From Peribacillus muralis (GTDB taxonomy: Bacteria; Bacillota; Bacilli; Bacillales; DSM-1321), in contig NZ_CP017080.1 in assembly GCF_001645685.2 (NCBI RefSeq), positions 2,717,036-2,781,035 on the forward strand: a stretch of DNA of 64,000 nt, written 5' to 3'. The notes under the pieces are model-generated. The model searched no databases. It was not told the origin of the DNA and was given only the letters and a program-made list of their open reading frames with translations. The first letter of the stretch is position 1. Each line of letters opens with the position of its first letter. The translations under genes were made by a program, and so were the position numbers. Below, in pieces: positions 1 through 9,263 of the stretch.

Positions 1-660
1 GAATGTCTTTCCTGATAGATTGACGGCATATAACGTCCGGTGACCAGTACTTTCATGGACTTCGGTCAATATTTTCTTGCCGGTTTTGATTCTTTCAATA
101 AATGGCGTCTGTCCCTGATCAAAGAGGATTTCATCATCTTTAACAAGGTCGACACCCCCCAACGCTTGTTGCTTCAATTGCTCATTATGGAACGTTAGAT
201 CACGCCCTAATACACCTTTGAAAATGCTCATGACTAGCGGCCGGTCATACACTCCAATCTTTTTCCTGATTCCTGTAATGCCATATCTGGGACCGGGGAA
301 AGCTTTTTCGATATCCCCGATAAAATCAAGGTCGATCAATTTAACCGCACCGTCCAATGACAGTTTTCCGAAGACCGTGGTCAAAATGGCTGGCAAATCA
401 TTTGAGAAATTTCCTGCCGGATACGCGATTTTAATGATCGAACGATACACCTTACGATCGAAGTACCGGTTTGCCCCCTCTTCTTCGGAAAGCGGCGATA
501 CGGAGACGACGCGACCCTTATGCTTTTCCAGCTGCTTTTGAACCAGCTGGGGCAGGTCCGTCCATGTTCCTACAGTCAGGCCCAAGGCGATGCCTTCCGC
601 TTTTTTTTCGTGATTCCCATTAAAATCATGAATTAAATAAGTGGCGATTATCTCGCTCAT
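1..660 (-). CDS. mtnW: 2,3-diketo-5-methylthiopentyl-1-phosphate enolase (RuBisCO-like), N-terminal part
   Basis: I translated this frame by hand. It is open from an ATG at 660 to the left window edge, giving 220 codons of a longer gene. The N-terminus ([10 protein letters not shown], then [17 protein letters not shown]) and the later blocks [14 protein letters not shown] and [10 protein letters not shown] match the RuBisCO-like enolase of the methionine salvage pathway. That enzyme enolises the diketo intermediate made from methylthioribulose phosphate. The gene lies downstream of mtnE and directly behind its own S-box riboswitch, as in B. subtilis, where mtnXBD follow. The C-terminal catalytic half lies outside the window. 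Confidence 0.93.
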   Translation of the reverse strand, partial: MSEIIATYLIHDFNGNHEKKAEGIALGLTVGTWTDLPQLVQKQLEKHKGRVVSVSPLSEEEGANRYFDRKVYRSIIKIAYPAGNFSNDLPAILTTVFGKLSLDGAVKLIDLDFIGDIEKAFPGPRYGITGIRKKIGVYDRPLVMSIFKGVLGRDLTFHNEQLKQQALGGVDLVKDDEILFDQGQTPFIERIKTGKKILTEVHESTGHRTLYAVNLSGKTF

Positions 661-722
661 TTGATCACTCCTATAACACGTTAGTAATCTCACGAAGTCA
701 TTATCGGACTCTTTAATAATAG

Positions 723-752
723 TAAAAGCCCCTTCATGACGAAGAGGCTTTA
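723..752 (-). terminator. Rho-independent terminator of the mtnW S-box
   Basis: On the minus strand a GC-containing stem (AAGCCTCTTC paired with GAAGGGGCTT) is followed by a T-rich run before mtnW. It is the expression platform of the upstream SAM riboswitch, so high SAM should end transcription here. Confidence 0.85.
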
Positions 753-914
753 AAAAAGCCATCTTCTTATCTCCCAGCACATATGCTGCAAGAATTAGCA
801 CCGTGCCCTGTGGACGAGAAAGTCCGGCGGAGGATTCCGCCCCATCTTACAATGGAATTACGGTCGGTTGCTGGGCTTCATCGGGCTAGTCCCTCCACCT
901 GCTCAAAATAAGAA
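753..914 (-). promoter_or_regulatory. SAM-I (S-box) riboswitch upstream of mtnW
   Basis: Read on the minus strand, the region has the conserved S-box blocks GATGAAGCCCAGCAACC, a GGGGCGGA-type segment, GGGCACGGTGCTAATTC and TGCTGGGAGATAAG. The outer TTCTTAT/ATAAGAA strands form P1. It is followed by a terminator and mtnW. S-boxes of this class bind S-adenosylmethionine and switch off methionine-related operons when SAM is plentiful. Confidence 0.95.
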
Positions 915-967
915 AACGCTGATATATAGGTACATGGTAGTTTCGAAAGATTAAGAATTTATTTAGT

Positions 968-996
968 ATTCTGACAGGTAATCCATACTTTGTCAA
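968..996 (-). promoter_or_regulatory. Sigma-A type promoter for the mtnW S-box transcript
   Basis: On the minus strand a perfect -35 TTGACA (996-991) is followed after 17 bases by CAGAAT (973-968), a 4/6 match to TATAAT. It lies just upstream of the riboswitch. mtnW can therefore be transcribed independently of mtnE. Confidence 0.7.
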
Positions 997-1029
997 TAAG
1001 TTTTTAATTGTATGAGGATTCACTAAAGT

Positions 1030-2202
1030 TTAAAACAGATTTAACCTGCGTATCCGCCCTACAGCCTCCTTGAGCCGCTCTTCGGAGGTCAGAAGCCCGA
1101 CCCTGACGTATCCTTCGCCAAATTCGCCGAACCCATTTCCAGCAGCTACCGCCACGTGGGCGTGCGTTAATAAATGATCGGCAAAGCTCTCGGAGGTGAA
1201 TCCCGTTGGTATTTTAAGCCAGGCAAAAAAAGAAGCATCCGGAGCTTTAACCTCCCAGCCAATGTCCCGTAACCCCTCGATGAAAACATTCCTGCGCCCC
1301 TCATACACCTTCACCAATTCCTCTACACACTCTTGCGAATCAAGCAAGGCGGTTGCTGCAGCCTCCTGTATCGCCGGAAAAAGGCTCACATATAAATGGT
1401 CCTGCAGCAGTTCAAGAGCTTCAATGACACTTTTGTTGCCTACAGCAAAGCCGACCCTCCATCCTGCCATATTGTAAGTTTTCGAGAGTGTATATATTTC
1501 TATCCCGACATCCTTCGCTCCCTCTGCCTGGAGAAAGCTAATCGGTTTTCTTCCAGTGTAACCTATTGCCCCATACGCAAAATCATGGACCACACAAATT
1601 GAATGCTCTTTAGCATAGGATACGGTTTCGCTAAAAAATTCTCCGGTTGCGGATGCACCTGTAGGATTATTCGGATAGTTCAAGAACATCATTTTGGCTT
1701 TATCGAGCACATCTTTATGTATAGCTTCGTAATTCGGTAGAAAAGCATTTTCCTCCTTCAACGGCATGCGTTCCATTTGCGCCTGAGCCAAAACGACACC
1801 GGAAAGATAATCAGGATAGCCGGGATCTGGTACGAGTATCGTATCTCCTGGATTCAATAAACACTGCGGCAATTCGACAAGTCCTGCCTTACCGCCAAAA
1901 AGAATGGCTATTTCACTTTTTGGATCGAGCTTGACGCCATATTCCCGTTCATAAAAGGAAGCTGCAGCATCTTTTAAATATTGATGTCCCCTGAACGGCG
2001 AATATTTATGGTTGATCGTTTTTTCAGCTGCTGTTTGTAACCTTTTCACGATATGCTCAGGCGTCGGTTGATCGGGATTCCCTTGACCCAGGTTAATCAC
2101 GTCATGCCCTTGCGCAGTAATCGCATTGACCTTTGCGACCAATGAAGCAAAAAACTGCTTGGGGAGTTCCTGAAGCTGCTTCGATTTTTCGAATTGCAAC
2201 AT
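1030..2202 (-). CDS. mtnE: Methionine salvage aminotransferase (PLP-dependent)
   Basis: 390 aa, fold-type I aminotransferase. It catalyses the last step of methionine salvage, converting 2-keto-4-methylthiobutyrate to methionine with an amino donor. Visible motifs are NYPNNPTG (residues 175-182) and the PLP Schiff-base lysine in SLSKTYNMAGWRVG (Lys241). The C-terminus carries the GYVRVGLL block of the family. Length and neighbours match B. subtilis MtnE (YkrV): mtnW follows on the same strand and mtnU diverges. A broader specificity typical of class I/II aminotransferases cannot be excluded from sequence alone. Confidence 0.88.
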   Translation of the reverse strand: MLQFEKSKQLQELPKQFFASLVAKVNAITAQGHDVINLGQGNPDQPTPEHIVKRLQTAAEKTINHKYSPFRGHQYLKDAAASFYEREYGVKLDPKSEIAILFGGKAGLVELPQCLLNPGDTILVPDPGYPDYLSGVVLAQAQMERMPLKEENAFLPNYEAIHKDVLDKAKMMFLNYPNNPTGASATGEFFSETVSYAKEHSICVVHDFAYGAIGYTGRKPISFLQAEGAKDVGIEIYTLSKTYNMAGWRVGFAVGNKSVIEALELLQDHLYVSLFPAIQEAAATALLDSQECVEELVKVYEGRRNVFIEGLRDIGWEVKAPDASFFAWLKIPTGFTSESFADHLLTHAHVAVAAGNGFGEFGEGYVRVGLLTSEERLKEAVGRIRRLNLF

Positions 2203-2301
2203 TTATTCACCTTCTCTGAAATTTCTTGAAATTCTAGTCACAAATGATATATGTTTATCATAGTCTTGTAAAGCATTTTTTACTTATGGAGGTTTTTATT
2301 G

Positions 2302-3084
2302 ATGAAATGGAAAATAGCTTGTATCCAGATGGATATTGCCTTCGGACAACCGGATATCAATTATCAGCATGCTGAACAATGGGTGGAGAAGGCCGTAAAC
2401 GCAGCGGCCGATATCGTAATTTTACCAGAGCTATGGACTACGGGCTATGACTTGACCAGATTGAATGAGATTGGTGATGTAGAAGCCGAAAAGACGATCG
2501 GATTTATAAAAAATATGGCGCGAAAGCACCAAATCCATATCGTTGGCGGGTCCATCGCCAAAAAAACGCACAAAGGCATATATAACACGATGATCATCAT
2601 CGATAAAAACGGAAACCTCGTTAAAGAATATGATAAGCTTCACTTATTTCAGTTAATGGATGAACATCATTTCCTGCAGCCAGGCGAGAATGATGGTTTA
2701 TTTACACTTGATGACAAAATATGTGCTGGTTTCATTTGTTATGACATTCGCTTTCCGGAGTGGCAGCGTGCCCATTCCGCTCGCGGGGCAGAAGTTCTGT
2801 TCGTTACCGCAGAATGGCCGAAGCCTAGACTTGATCACTGGAGGAGCTTATTGATCAGCCGTGCCATCGAAAACCAGGCCTATGTTGTAGCCGTTAACCG
2901 TTCAGGATCGGATGTCAACAATGTATTTGCCGGTCACTCCATGATCATTGACCCTTGGGGCCGTATCGTAAGTGAGGCCGGTGAGGAAAGCGAACTGTTG
3001 ACAGGCACCTTGGACTTCACCGAAGTATCGAGCGCTCGCAGCAAAATACCGGTATTCGAAGATCGCCGTCCTGATTATTATTAA
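2302..3084 (+). CDS. mtnU: Nitrilase-superfamily carbon-nitrogen hydrolase (omega-amidase-like MtnU)
   Basis: 260 aa counted from the ATG at 2302; a TTG at 2299 in the same frame is equally close to the GGAGG at 2288. The nitrilase triad is present: Glu43 in LPELWTTGYD, Lys112 in EYDKLHLF and Cys146 in GFICYDIRFPE. In B. subtilis the equivalent gene (ykrU) sits in the mtn cluster. It is thought to hydrolyse the alpha-keto acid amide left by glutamine-dependent transamination, which would make the MtnE step irreversible. The gene diverges from mtnE and precedes the mtnK S-box. The substrate is inferred from context. Confidence 0.85.
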   Translation: MKWKIACIQMDIAFGQPDINYQHAEQWVEKAVNAAADIVILPELWTTGYDLTRLNEIGDVEAEKTIGFIKNMARKHQIHIVGGSIAKKTHKGIYNTMIIIDKNGNLVKEYDKLHLFQLMDEHHFLQPGENDGLFTLDDKICAGFICYDIRFPEWQRAHSARGAEVLFVTAEWPKPRLDHWRSLLISRAIENQAYVVAVNRSGSDVNNVFAGHSMIIDPWGRIVSEAGEESELLTGTLDFTEVSSARSKIPVFEDRRPDYY

Positions 3085-3091
3085 TTTGCCA

Positions 3092-3121
3092 TTGACAAAC
3101 TATTTAAAAGATTGATATCAT
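3092..3121 (+). promoter_or_regulatory. Sigma-A promoter for the mtnKA S-box transcript
   Basis: TTGACA (3092-3097) and TATCAT (3116-3121; 5/6 to consensus) are separated by 18 bases, immediately before the riboswitch. Confidence 0.75.
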
Positions 3122-3156
3122 TTTCCCGAAGATTAAAATTTCAGAAAACATATAAA

Positions 3157-3330
3157 CTCTTATCAAGAGCAGGCTGAGGGATTAAGGCCCTATGAAGCCC
3201 AGCAACCGACTGTAATACCATTGTGAAATGGGGCGGATACACCGCCGGATTGCAAAATCCGCAGAGCACGGTGCCAATTCCACCAGAAAACACTTTTCTG
3301 GGAGATGAGAGGTCCGAAGCTAATACTTCT
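3157..3330 (+). promoter_or_regulatory. SAM-I (S-box) riboswitch upstream of mtnK
   Basis: Conserved S-box elements in order are CTCTTATCAAGAGCAGGCTG, GAGGGA, ATGAAGCCCAGCAACC, a GGGGCGGATACACCGCC helix, AGCACGGTGCCAATTCC and CTGGGAGATGAGAG. P1 is formed by CTCTTATC and GAGATGAGAG. A terminator follows at once, then the mtnK ribosome binding site. SAM should repress mtnKA. Confidence 0.96.
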
Positions 3331-3361
3331 GCCTCTTTCTATATGAAAGAGGCTTTTTTAT
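3331..3361 (+). terminator. S-box expression platform terminator before mtnK
   Basis: Stem GCCTCTTTC / GAAAGAGGC with a loop TATAT and a following T run. The upstream AGAGGTCCGAAGC segment could form the competing antiterminator with the 5' half of the stem. Confidence 0.88.
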
Positions 3362-3387
3362 TCTTATTTTTAATGGAGGGGAAAGAA

Positions 3388-4590
3388 ATGACTCAAAACC
3401 ATTCGAATTTCAAAAGATTGACAAGCGTAACGGCCATTATCCTTGCAAAAAAATTGGGGCTTGTAGATGCCGATGCCAATTTAAGCTGTAAAGAAATTGG
3501 TGATGGTAACTTGAATTATGTGTTCCATATAACAGACACGGCCACGAATAAAGGGATAATCATCAAGCAAGCGGTCCCTTATGCCAAGGTGCTTGGCGAA
3601 AGCTGGCCGCTGACATTGAAAAGGGCTGCCATTGAAGCGAATGCCCTTATCCATTTCCGAAGCTATTGCCCCGAATTCGTACCGCAAGTCTATTATTCGG
3701 ATGAACAGCTAGCCATCACGGTCATGGAAGACTTATCACACCTAAAAATTGTCAGAAGCGGTTTTATTGATGGCGATCCGTTTCCATTGCTTTCGCAGCA
3801 TATTGGGGAGTATGTTGCGAAGACGTCCTTTTACACTTCCGATTATCATTTGGAGCCCTCCGCAAAGAAAGAAGTGGCACGGCACTTCACGAATCCGGAG
3901 CTCTGCAAAATTACGGAAGTCTTTATTTTCACCGATCCTTTTTTCGAAGAGCTGCCTGGTGATTTCGAGGTGGAATTGACGGATGCCGCCAAAACGATTT
4001 GGGATGATCAAGAAGTGATACTGGAAGTGGCTAAACTGAAACAAAGCTTTGAAACCGAACAGGAAGCCTTGCTCCATGGAGATTTACATACAGGAAGCAT
4101 CTTTGCAAGTGAAACCGAAACAAAAGTAATCGATCCTGAATTCGCTTTTTATGGACCAGTCGGTTTTGATCTTGGTCAATACACCGCCAACCTCCTCTTT
4201 CAGGCGGTCACTCGAAATGTAGCGGGAAAAGAAGAAATTTTTACACATCTCGATCAATTTTGGCGGTCATTCGAAAAAACATATACGGAACTTTGGAACA
4301 CCCAGAATAAAAGTCCGTTCCGCCATGTGACTGGCTATCTCCCCTATTTACTGACTAAATTCAAGCGGGATGCATTCGGTTTTGCCGGCTGTGAACTGAT
4401 TAGAAGAACCATCGGCCTCTCTCATGTCGCTGATTTAAATGTCATGGAAGATAAAGAAACGAAAATCGCAGCCAAAACGGCGACATTGAACCTCGGTGCT
4501 TTGTTAATAAAAAAACGGGAAGAATTAGATGTTCCAGCGGTCATTGATTTGGTAAAGCAACAAACGCTGACTTCTTATTCACCCATCTAA
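3388..4590 (+). CDS. mtnK: 5-methylthioribose kinase
   Basis: 400 aa from the ATG at 3388, which has a strong GGAGGGG site at 3376. An in-frame upstream extension to 3223 lies inside the S-box and is not coding. The enzyme phosphorylates 5-methylthioribose at C1 with ATP, the entry step of methionine salvage. Kinase motifs are HGDLHTGS (catalytic Asp near residue 231) and DPEFAFYGP (metal binding). A family-typical RRTIGLSHV block lies near the C-terminus. mtnA follows after 14 bases, so the two are translationally close in one SAM-controlled operon. Confidence 0.95.
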   Translation: MTQNHSNFKRLTSVTAIILAKKLGLVDADANLSCKEIGDGNLNYVFHITDTATNKGIIIKQAVPYAKVLGESWPLTLKRAAIEANALIHFRSYCPEFVPQVYYSDEQLAITVMEDLSHLKIVRSGFIDGDPFPLLSQHIGEYVAKTSFYTSDYHLEPSAKKEVARHFTNPELCKITEVFIFTDPFFEELPGDFEVELTDAAKTIWDDQEVILEVAKLKQSFETEQEALLHGDLHTGSIFASETETKVIDPEFAFYGPVGFDLGQYTANLLFQAVTRNVAGKEEIFTHLDQFWRSFEKTYTELWNTQNKSPFRHVTGYLPYLLTKFKRDAFGFAGCELIRRTIGLSHVADLNVMEDKETKIAAKTATLNLGALLIKKREELDVPAVIDLVKQQTLTSYSPI

Positions 4591-4604
4591 AAGGAGACCT
4601 GCAC

Positions 4605-5651
4605 GTGACGACGTTAGCACCATTACCATATTCGGTACAATGGGAAAATACCCATATCACATTATTGAATCAACAAGCCCTTCCTGCCATCACTGAGTTT
4701 ATTCATCTTCATTCAGTCGAGGATGTTTATGACAGCATCCTGACATTGAAGGTACGCGGCGCTCCAGCGATTGGACTGACCGCTGCATTCGGGGTGGCAC
4801 TTGGTGCCAAGCAGGAAGCTGCAACGGATTTAGCCGATTTCAAAAAAAATGTAACGGAACATATCGAGAGGCTCGCCTCTTCAAGGCCCACTGCCGTCAA
4901 TCTTTTTTGGGCATTGAAGAGAATGAAGAATATTTTGCAGGAGGCCCAGAGCATATCAGCTGCCAAGGAAGCACTTGTTTTCGAGGCTAAGGCCATCTTT
5001 GCGGAAGACGAAGAAATGTGCAGGAAAATCGGGGAGCATGGCTTATCGCTATTCGAAAAAGGGGATTCCGTATTAACGCATTGCAACGCCGGTGGAATTG
5101 CCACTGCCCGCTATGGAACAGCCCTGGCTCCGTTCCACCTTGCTAAAGAACGGAATTTCCCGCTGAAAGTGTATGCCTGTGAAACCAGACCTGTTCTGCA
5201 GGGTGCGCGATTGACCGCTTGGGAACTGATGCAAGCAGGGGTTGACGTCACCTTGATCTCTGATAACATGGCGGCCCATACGATACACCAAAAGGAAATC
5301 GATGCCATTATAGTCGGGGCCGACCGCATTGCAGCAAATGGAGATACAGCCAATAAAATAGGGACATTGGGCTTGGCCATCTTAGCCAAGCACTTCGGGA
5401 TACCATTTTATGTGGCGGCTCCATCAAGCACCTTCGACCTCTCTCTCGAATCGGGTGCTTCCATTCCAATTGAAGAACGAGATGGAGCCGAAATCACCTA
5501 TATTCAAGGCATCAGGGTCGCCCCGGAAGACGTCAGCACATTCAATCCTGCCTTTGACGTTACGCCCCATCATCTCATTACTGGTATCATCACTGAAAAC
5601 GGCATCATTACACCGGAATTCGCCCATAACATCCCGAATTTTGTGAAGTGA
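4605..5651 (+). CDS. mtnA: S-methyl-5-thioribose-1-phosphate isomerase
   Basis: 348 aa, GTG start at 4605 with AAGGAG at 4591. The enzyme isomerises methylthioribose-1-phosphate to methylthioribulose-1-phosphate, the second step after MtnK. Family blocks are [42 protein letters not shown] (catalytic Cys), [16 protein letters not shown] and [18 protein letters not shown] (catalytic Asp). Length agrees with B. subtilis MtnA (353 aa). It is second in the mtnKA operon and is followed by a terminator at 5681. Confidence 0.96.
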   Translation: MTTLAPLPYSVQWENTHITLLNQQALPAITEFIHLHSVEDVYDSILTLKVRGAPAIGLTAAFGVALGAKQEAATDLADFKKNVTEHIERLASSRPTAVNLFWALKRMKNILQEAQSISAAKEALVFEAKAIFAEDEEMCRKIGEHGLSLFEKGDSVLTHCNAGGIATARYGTALAPFHLAKERNFPLKVYACETRPVLQGARLTAWELMQAGVDVTLISDNMAAHTIHQKEIDAIIVGADRIAANGDTANKIGTLGLAILAKHFGIPFYVAAPSSTFDLSLESGASIPIEERDGAEITYIQGIRVAPEDVSTFNPAFDVTPHHLITGIITENGIITPEFAHNIPNFVK

Positions 5652-5680
5652 AGTTTTCCTTCATTATTGGTAACTTAATA

Positions 5681-5712
5681 AACGAGCTGGATGTTACATC
5701 CATGCTCGTTTT
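5681..5712 (+). terminator. Terminator of mtnKA
   Basis: Stem AACGAGC-TGGATG / CATCCA-(T)-GCTCGTT with loop TTA and a short T run. Confidence 0.85.
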
Positions 5713-5804
5713 ATGGAGAACTTTTTCATTTATTCTTGCGAGGTCCATTACTGAATATTGAAATCAGATGACGGTTTTCATTACGAATGGAATAGTCATC
5801 CACC

Positions 5805-6692
5805 CTACTTTGAAAAGAACGCTTGAAGCGCTCGCTTATTTTTCGTTTCATCCATTTCCAGCACAGCACCGATCTCGGGGTATTCAGCATCTTTAAAGCT
5901 TCCTTCGACAGGAATCCTCAACGTTTCCACGGTGTCCGATGCCTGGAAGACGGCTTTGGGACCCATCTCCAATATCGTTTTCAGCCCAATATCGGTATCC
6001 AGGTAGGAGAGACCTTGTTCAATTATGCTTGGAAGGGCTACAACGCCTTCAAGGGAGGAGATTTGATCGATAAATCCATTCTTTAATTGAAGCAGTACAC
6101 CTTGCTGCCTGTCCACCCTTCCGAAATCGCTTTCATCATCATGTCTAAAGCGGACATATTTCAATAGCTCCTCACCATGTAAAACATTTTTACCTATACT
6201 TGCTTGGATGCTCATATCATCAATGATTTTCTGATCCACGTCCACCACCACCCCCTCAGGGGCAAGCAAGTCCACCATCTTCACAAATCCCTGAAAATCA
6301 ATTACGGCTACATGATCGATTTTGACACCAAAGGCTTCATCTATTGTTTTCTTAAGCAATTCCTTTCCGCCGTAATAATATGCTGCATTTATCTTATTGT
6401 ATTGAGGATGATCGCCTGGGATTTTAACATAGCTGTCACGCATGATCGAAGCGAGCTTTAGCTTCCCCCGTTCAGGAAAATATCTGGCTATCATGATCGC
6501 GTCCGCTCGCGATTTTTTCTCCCCTCTGGAATCAGCACCAATTAACAGGAATGTTTTCGCGTCTCCGTGGTTACTTTCATCGGTTACTTTTTTATCCGTA
6601 CTTGCATTTCCATTTTGTTTCGGTAAAGGGGCATAGGTGCATCCTGCCAAAATCAAGACCAATAGATATATGTACAGTACCTTTTGTTTCAT
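5805..6692 (-). CDS. LytR-CpsA-Psr (LCP) family lipoprotein
   Basis: 295 aa. A hydrophobic N-terminus ends in the lipobox LAGC (Cys18), so the protein is probably a membrane-anchored lipoprotein rather than a type II membrane protein like classical LytR. The LCP domain runs from LLIGADSRGEKKSRADAIM through IMRDSYVKIPG, NKINAAYYYGG and VIDFQGFVKMVDLL to LKYVRFRHDDESDFGRVDRQ. These carry the Arg and Asp residues that bind the pyrophosphate lipid substrate. LCP enzymes move teichoic acid or polysaccharide chains from a lipid carrier to peptidoglycan. It stands alone, convergent with mtnKA. Confidence 0.9.
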   Translation of the reverse strand: MKQKVLYIYLLVLILAGCTYAPLPKQNGNASTDKKVTDESNHGDAKTFLLIGADSRGEKKSRADAIMIARYFPERGKLKLASIMRDSYVKIPGDHPQYNKINAAYYYGGKELLKKTIDEAFGVKIDHVAVIDFQGFVKMVDLLAPEGVVVDVDQKIIDDMSIQASIGKNVLHGEELLKYVRFRHDDESDFGRVDRQQGVLLQLKNGFIDQISSLEGVVALPSIIEQGLSYLDTDIGLKTILEMGPKAVFQASDTVETLRIPVEGSFKDAEYPEIGAVLEMDETKNKRALQAFFSK

Positions 6693-7229
6693 TACCTCAC
6701 CTCATCGGAAAATTACTCCTATCTTTACCTTAAAATGGTTAAATATGCATTAAACGACAAAAAAACTTCGTTCCAAACAACTCAGCTTCAAGTTGAAGCT
6801 AGCATCTCGATTGCTTCCAGGATTTTTGAGGGATTGTATGGCAATGGCTACACTTATTTACACCATTATTTGAAGGTGAGAATAGGAGATTGACTGACGC
6901 GAGCATGGACATTCACTCAAGAATACTAAGAACAAATGAAAAACGACGCAAAAAATTGATAAAGTAGGACAGCTGAATAATCCTCCTCGTTCGATAAATG
7001 GACATGCCCATAACGTTTTCGCTGCTATTCACCAAGGAAATGGGGGTGTGATTGATTTCTCCTCCAAGGCTTGATGAGCTGTACACTTGCCTCAAAGCCT
7101 GCAGCGGCTTTGGAACATTATTTAATTTAAAGAATGAACTATTTCATTATAAGAGCTGGTTAATTGAATAAGAATTCAAGGATCATTAAGTTAAGCAAGC
7201 TGTCTAGGTTTTATTGCTGAAATACAAAT
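6693..7229. other. Non-coding gap, no recognised gene
   Basis: About 540 bases between the LCP gene and the possible RNA at 7230. Only short, compositionally random open frames are present (one of 60 codons at 6913-7095, minus strand, without a ribosome binding site). I see no RNA or repeat here that I can name. Confidence 0.5.
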
Positions 7230-7447
7230 ATGCTAAAATCCTTTAAACTCGGACAAAAGGGCTTGTAACGTCGATTACAGGCAAAGTGGAATGAAATGGT
7301 CTGGATACATCACCACAAAACGGTGGACAATTGGAATTCCATATACATGTTCTTGCGGGGAGGGTGCAATGAACCGTGCTTAGTACAGCCCTCCAAGACT
7401 GTAAAATGAAAGAGATGCCGCCTGTAATATACAGACAGCATCTCTTT
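7230..7447 (+). ncRNA. Possible structured small RNA or leader-like transcript
   Basis: A gene-free stretch holds several local pairings: CTTGTAA/TTACAG near 7262-7280, ACCAC/GTGGA-type pairs near 7312-7330, GGAGGG/CCCTCC closing 7358-7395, and finally a long terminator hairpin at 7409-7447. A TAAAAT -10-like element lies at about 7234. I do not recognise the family and no open frame explains the pairing. The terminator alone could simply serve the convergent protease gene. Confidence 0.25.
7409..7447. terminator. Bidirectional terminator downstream of the S41 protease gene
   Basis: Near-perfect stem AAAGAGATGC / GCATCTCTTT with an inner CCTGTA/TACAGA pair and A/T-rich flanks on both sides. 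Confidence 0.8.
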
Positions 7448-7508
7448 CAAGTTGCCCTTTTTTAAAATGTCCTTTTCAGGATACACTTTACTGAAAGGCT
7501 TCTTCCGT

Positions 7509-9023
7509 TTACTTAATATCTTTTTTCACTACCTCTACCGCTTTTTTCAATTGAGTATCGTTTTCGAGGATTTTATCCCGGATAACCTGCATCAATTTCA
7601 CGGTTGTATCATCTTTAATGATCCCAGTTTCTTTGATTTTTTGATCCCTCTGGAATGCTTTGACCGCATTCGTGGTATCTTCATCAAAGAATCCATCTAT
7701 CTTACCTGGATCATGTCCGGCTTCCTTGAGCATCTTTTCTGCCGCTTTCACTTCACTGGAGGAATCTGAAGCTTTCAATTCCTTATCCGGCGAAATGTAC
7801 GGAAGGCTTGCATAATCAGGAAGCTTCACCTCAATATCCGGCTTGATCCCTTTTTTATGGATCCAATTTCCGTCAGGAGTCAACCATTTAGCTGCCGTGT
7901 ATTTGAAGTTTGAGCCATCATCGAAGTCTTCGGCAGTCTGTACAGTTCCTTTACCAAATGATTTAACGCCTACCAAAGGAATGTCAGCAGATTCACGGAC
8001 GGCTGCTGCAACGATTTCCGATGCGCTTGCACTACCATCATCGATCAACACGACAACCGGCACCTTCTTCAACGCACCGTCATTATTCGATTTATACACT
8101 TCTTTTTTACCGCTGCGATTCTCAACTTGAAGAACCACTTCCCCGTTCGGTATGAACAGGCTTGCCATATCTATCGCTTGATCAAGCAGTCCTCCTGGGT
8201 TTCCACGCAAGTCCAAAACCAGGCCCTTCATATCTTTTTTGGACATTTCTTCAAGCGACGTTTTCAACTCATCGACCGTATGTTCGGAAAAGCTGGTCAC
8301 TTGAATTTTTGCGACACCATCATCAAGCATTTCGGCATAAACGGTTTCAATTGGAATCGTGTCACGTTTGATCGTGAATTCAATCGGGTCCGTCTCACCT
8401 GCTCTTGAGATGGTCAATTTCACTTTCGTTCCCTTTTCTCCCCTGATTTTAAGGACAGCTTCTGAAGAGCTTAGCCCTTTTACGCTTTTACCATCCACAC
8501 TTAAGACGATATCATTCGGTTTTATCCCCGCTTTTTCTGCTGGAGACCCTTTTATCGGTGAGACGACCGCTATGTGTCCATCCTGCTCTTGTATCTCGGC
8601 ACCAATTCCTTCAAAGGAAGATGAGATGCTCTCATGAAAACTCGAGGCTTCCTTTTTATCCATATAAGCAGAGTACGGATCATCCAAGGATTTGATCATG
8701 CCATTGATCGCACCATCAACGAGCTTGTCTTCATCAATATCCTTATAGTAATTACCCTTTATCGTGTCGTATGTAGAAAACAGCTTTTCGAATTCCGAAT
8801 GTTTATCCGGTGCCAGTGATTCCACTTTTTCATCTCCAAAAGTCAAGGCTATCGTAGTAATCCCTGCAGTTAGAAATATGAGTAAGAAAATCCCCATAAT
8901 GAACGTAAACTTCTTTACTTTAATGAATTTCCCTGCCTCTTTCGGCTGTTCTTGATTTTCTTCTTCCACTGATGCCTCACCACTTTCATTCTTCATGACA
9001 AATATGTAACGATTTGTTTCCAT
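7509..9023 (-). CDS. C-terminal processing peptidase, S41 family (CtpA/CtpB type)
   Basis: 504 aa. Order of parts: a charged cytoplasmic tail (1-38), one membrane helix (about 39-61), a PDZ domain (about 130-205), and the S41 catalytic domain with Ser333 in GSASASE and Lys358 in SFGKG. A peptidoglycan-binding domain lies near the C-terminus (about 420-490). Secreted Ctp proteases of bacilli cut extracytoplasmic substrates; CtpB cuts SpoIVFA during sporulation. The start is uncertain: ATG at 9023 and ATG at 8996 both lack a strong Shine-Dalgarno. CtpA and CtpB cannot be told apart from domains alone. Confidence 0.9.
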   Translation of the reverse strand: METNRYIFVMKNESGEASVEEENQEQPKEAGKFIKVKKFTFIMGIFLLIFLTAGITTIALTFGDEKVESLAPDKHSEFEKLFSTYDTIKGNYYKDIDEDKLVDGAINGMIKSLDDPYSAYMDKKEASSFHESISSSFEGIGAEIQEQDGHIAVVSPIKGSPAEKAGIKPNDIVLSVDGKSVKGLSSSEAVLKIRGEKGTKVKLTISRAGETDPIEFTIKRDTIPIETVYAEMLDDGVAKIQVTSFSEHTVDELKTSLEEMSKKDMKGLVLDLRGNPGGLLDQAIDMASLFIPNGEVVLQVENRSGKKEVYKSNNDGALKKVPVVVLIDDGSASASEIVAAAVRESADIPLVGVKSFGKGTVQTAEDFDDGSNFKYTAAKWLTPDGNWIHKKGIKPDIEVKLPDYASLPYISPDKELKASDSSSEVKAAEKMLKEAGHDPGKIDGFFDEDTTNAVKAFQRDQKIKETGIIKDDTTVKLMQVIRDKILENDTQLKKAVEVVKKDIK

Positions 9024-9263
9024 TTTATCAGCTTTGAAGCCAATCGAAAAATATTAGTTATCAAAAATAACAATTTACCTTCCGTGTGTTTTTCAAGTGC
9101 TCTCAATTGTATAGATAGAGGGGATCCGCCCGTGCCAGCGTCTCTTCTATCTTCCGTTGCATTAAAAATGCGGATGCCAAGGAATAAATGAGACCGTATC
9201 AGGACCAGCATATATACAGCCACATTTATTCCTGGCCACCCGCCAGACCTTCACACTCCTGTA

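Noticed and set aside
3223..3387. In-frame N-terminal extension of MtnK
   Set aside because: It lies inside the S-box riboswitch; the strong GGAGGGG and the family start are at 3388.
6913..7095. 60-codon frame on the minus strand
   Set aside because: No ribosome site, no recognisable protein pattern, low-complexity Ser-rich start; likely chance.
8993..9223. 76-codon frame overlapping the start of the S41 protease gene
   Set aside because: Overlaps a real gene start in another frame, no ribosome site, atypical composition.
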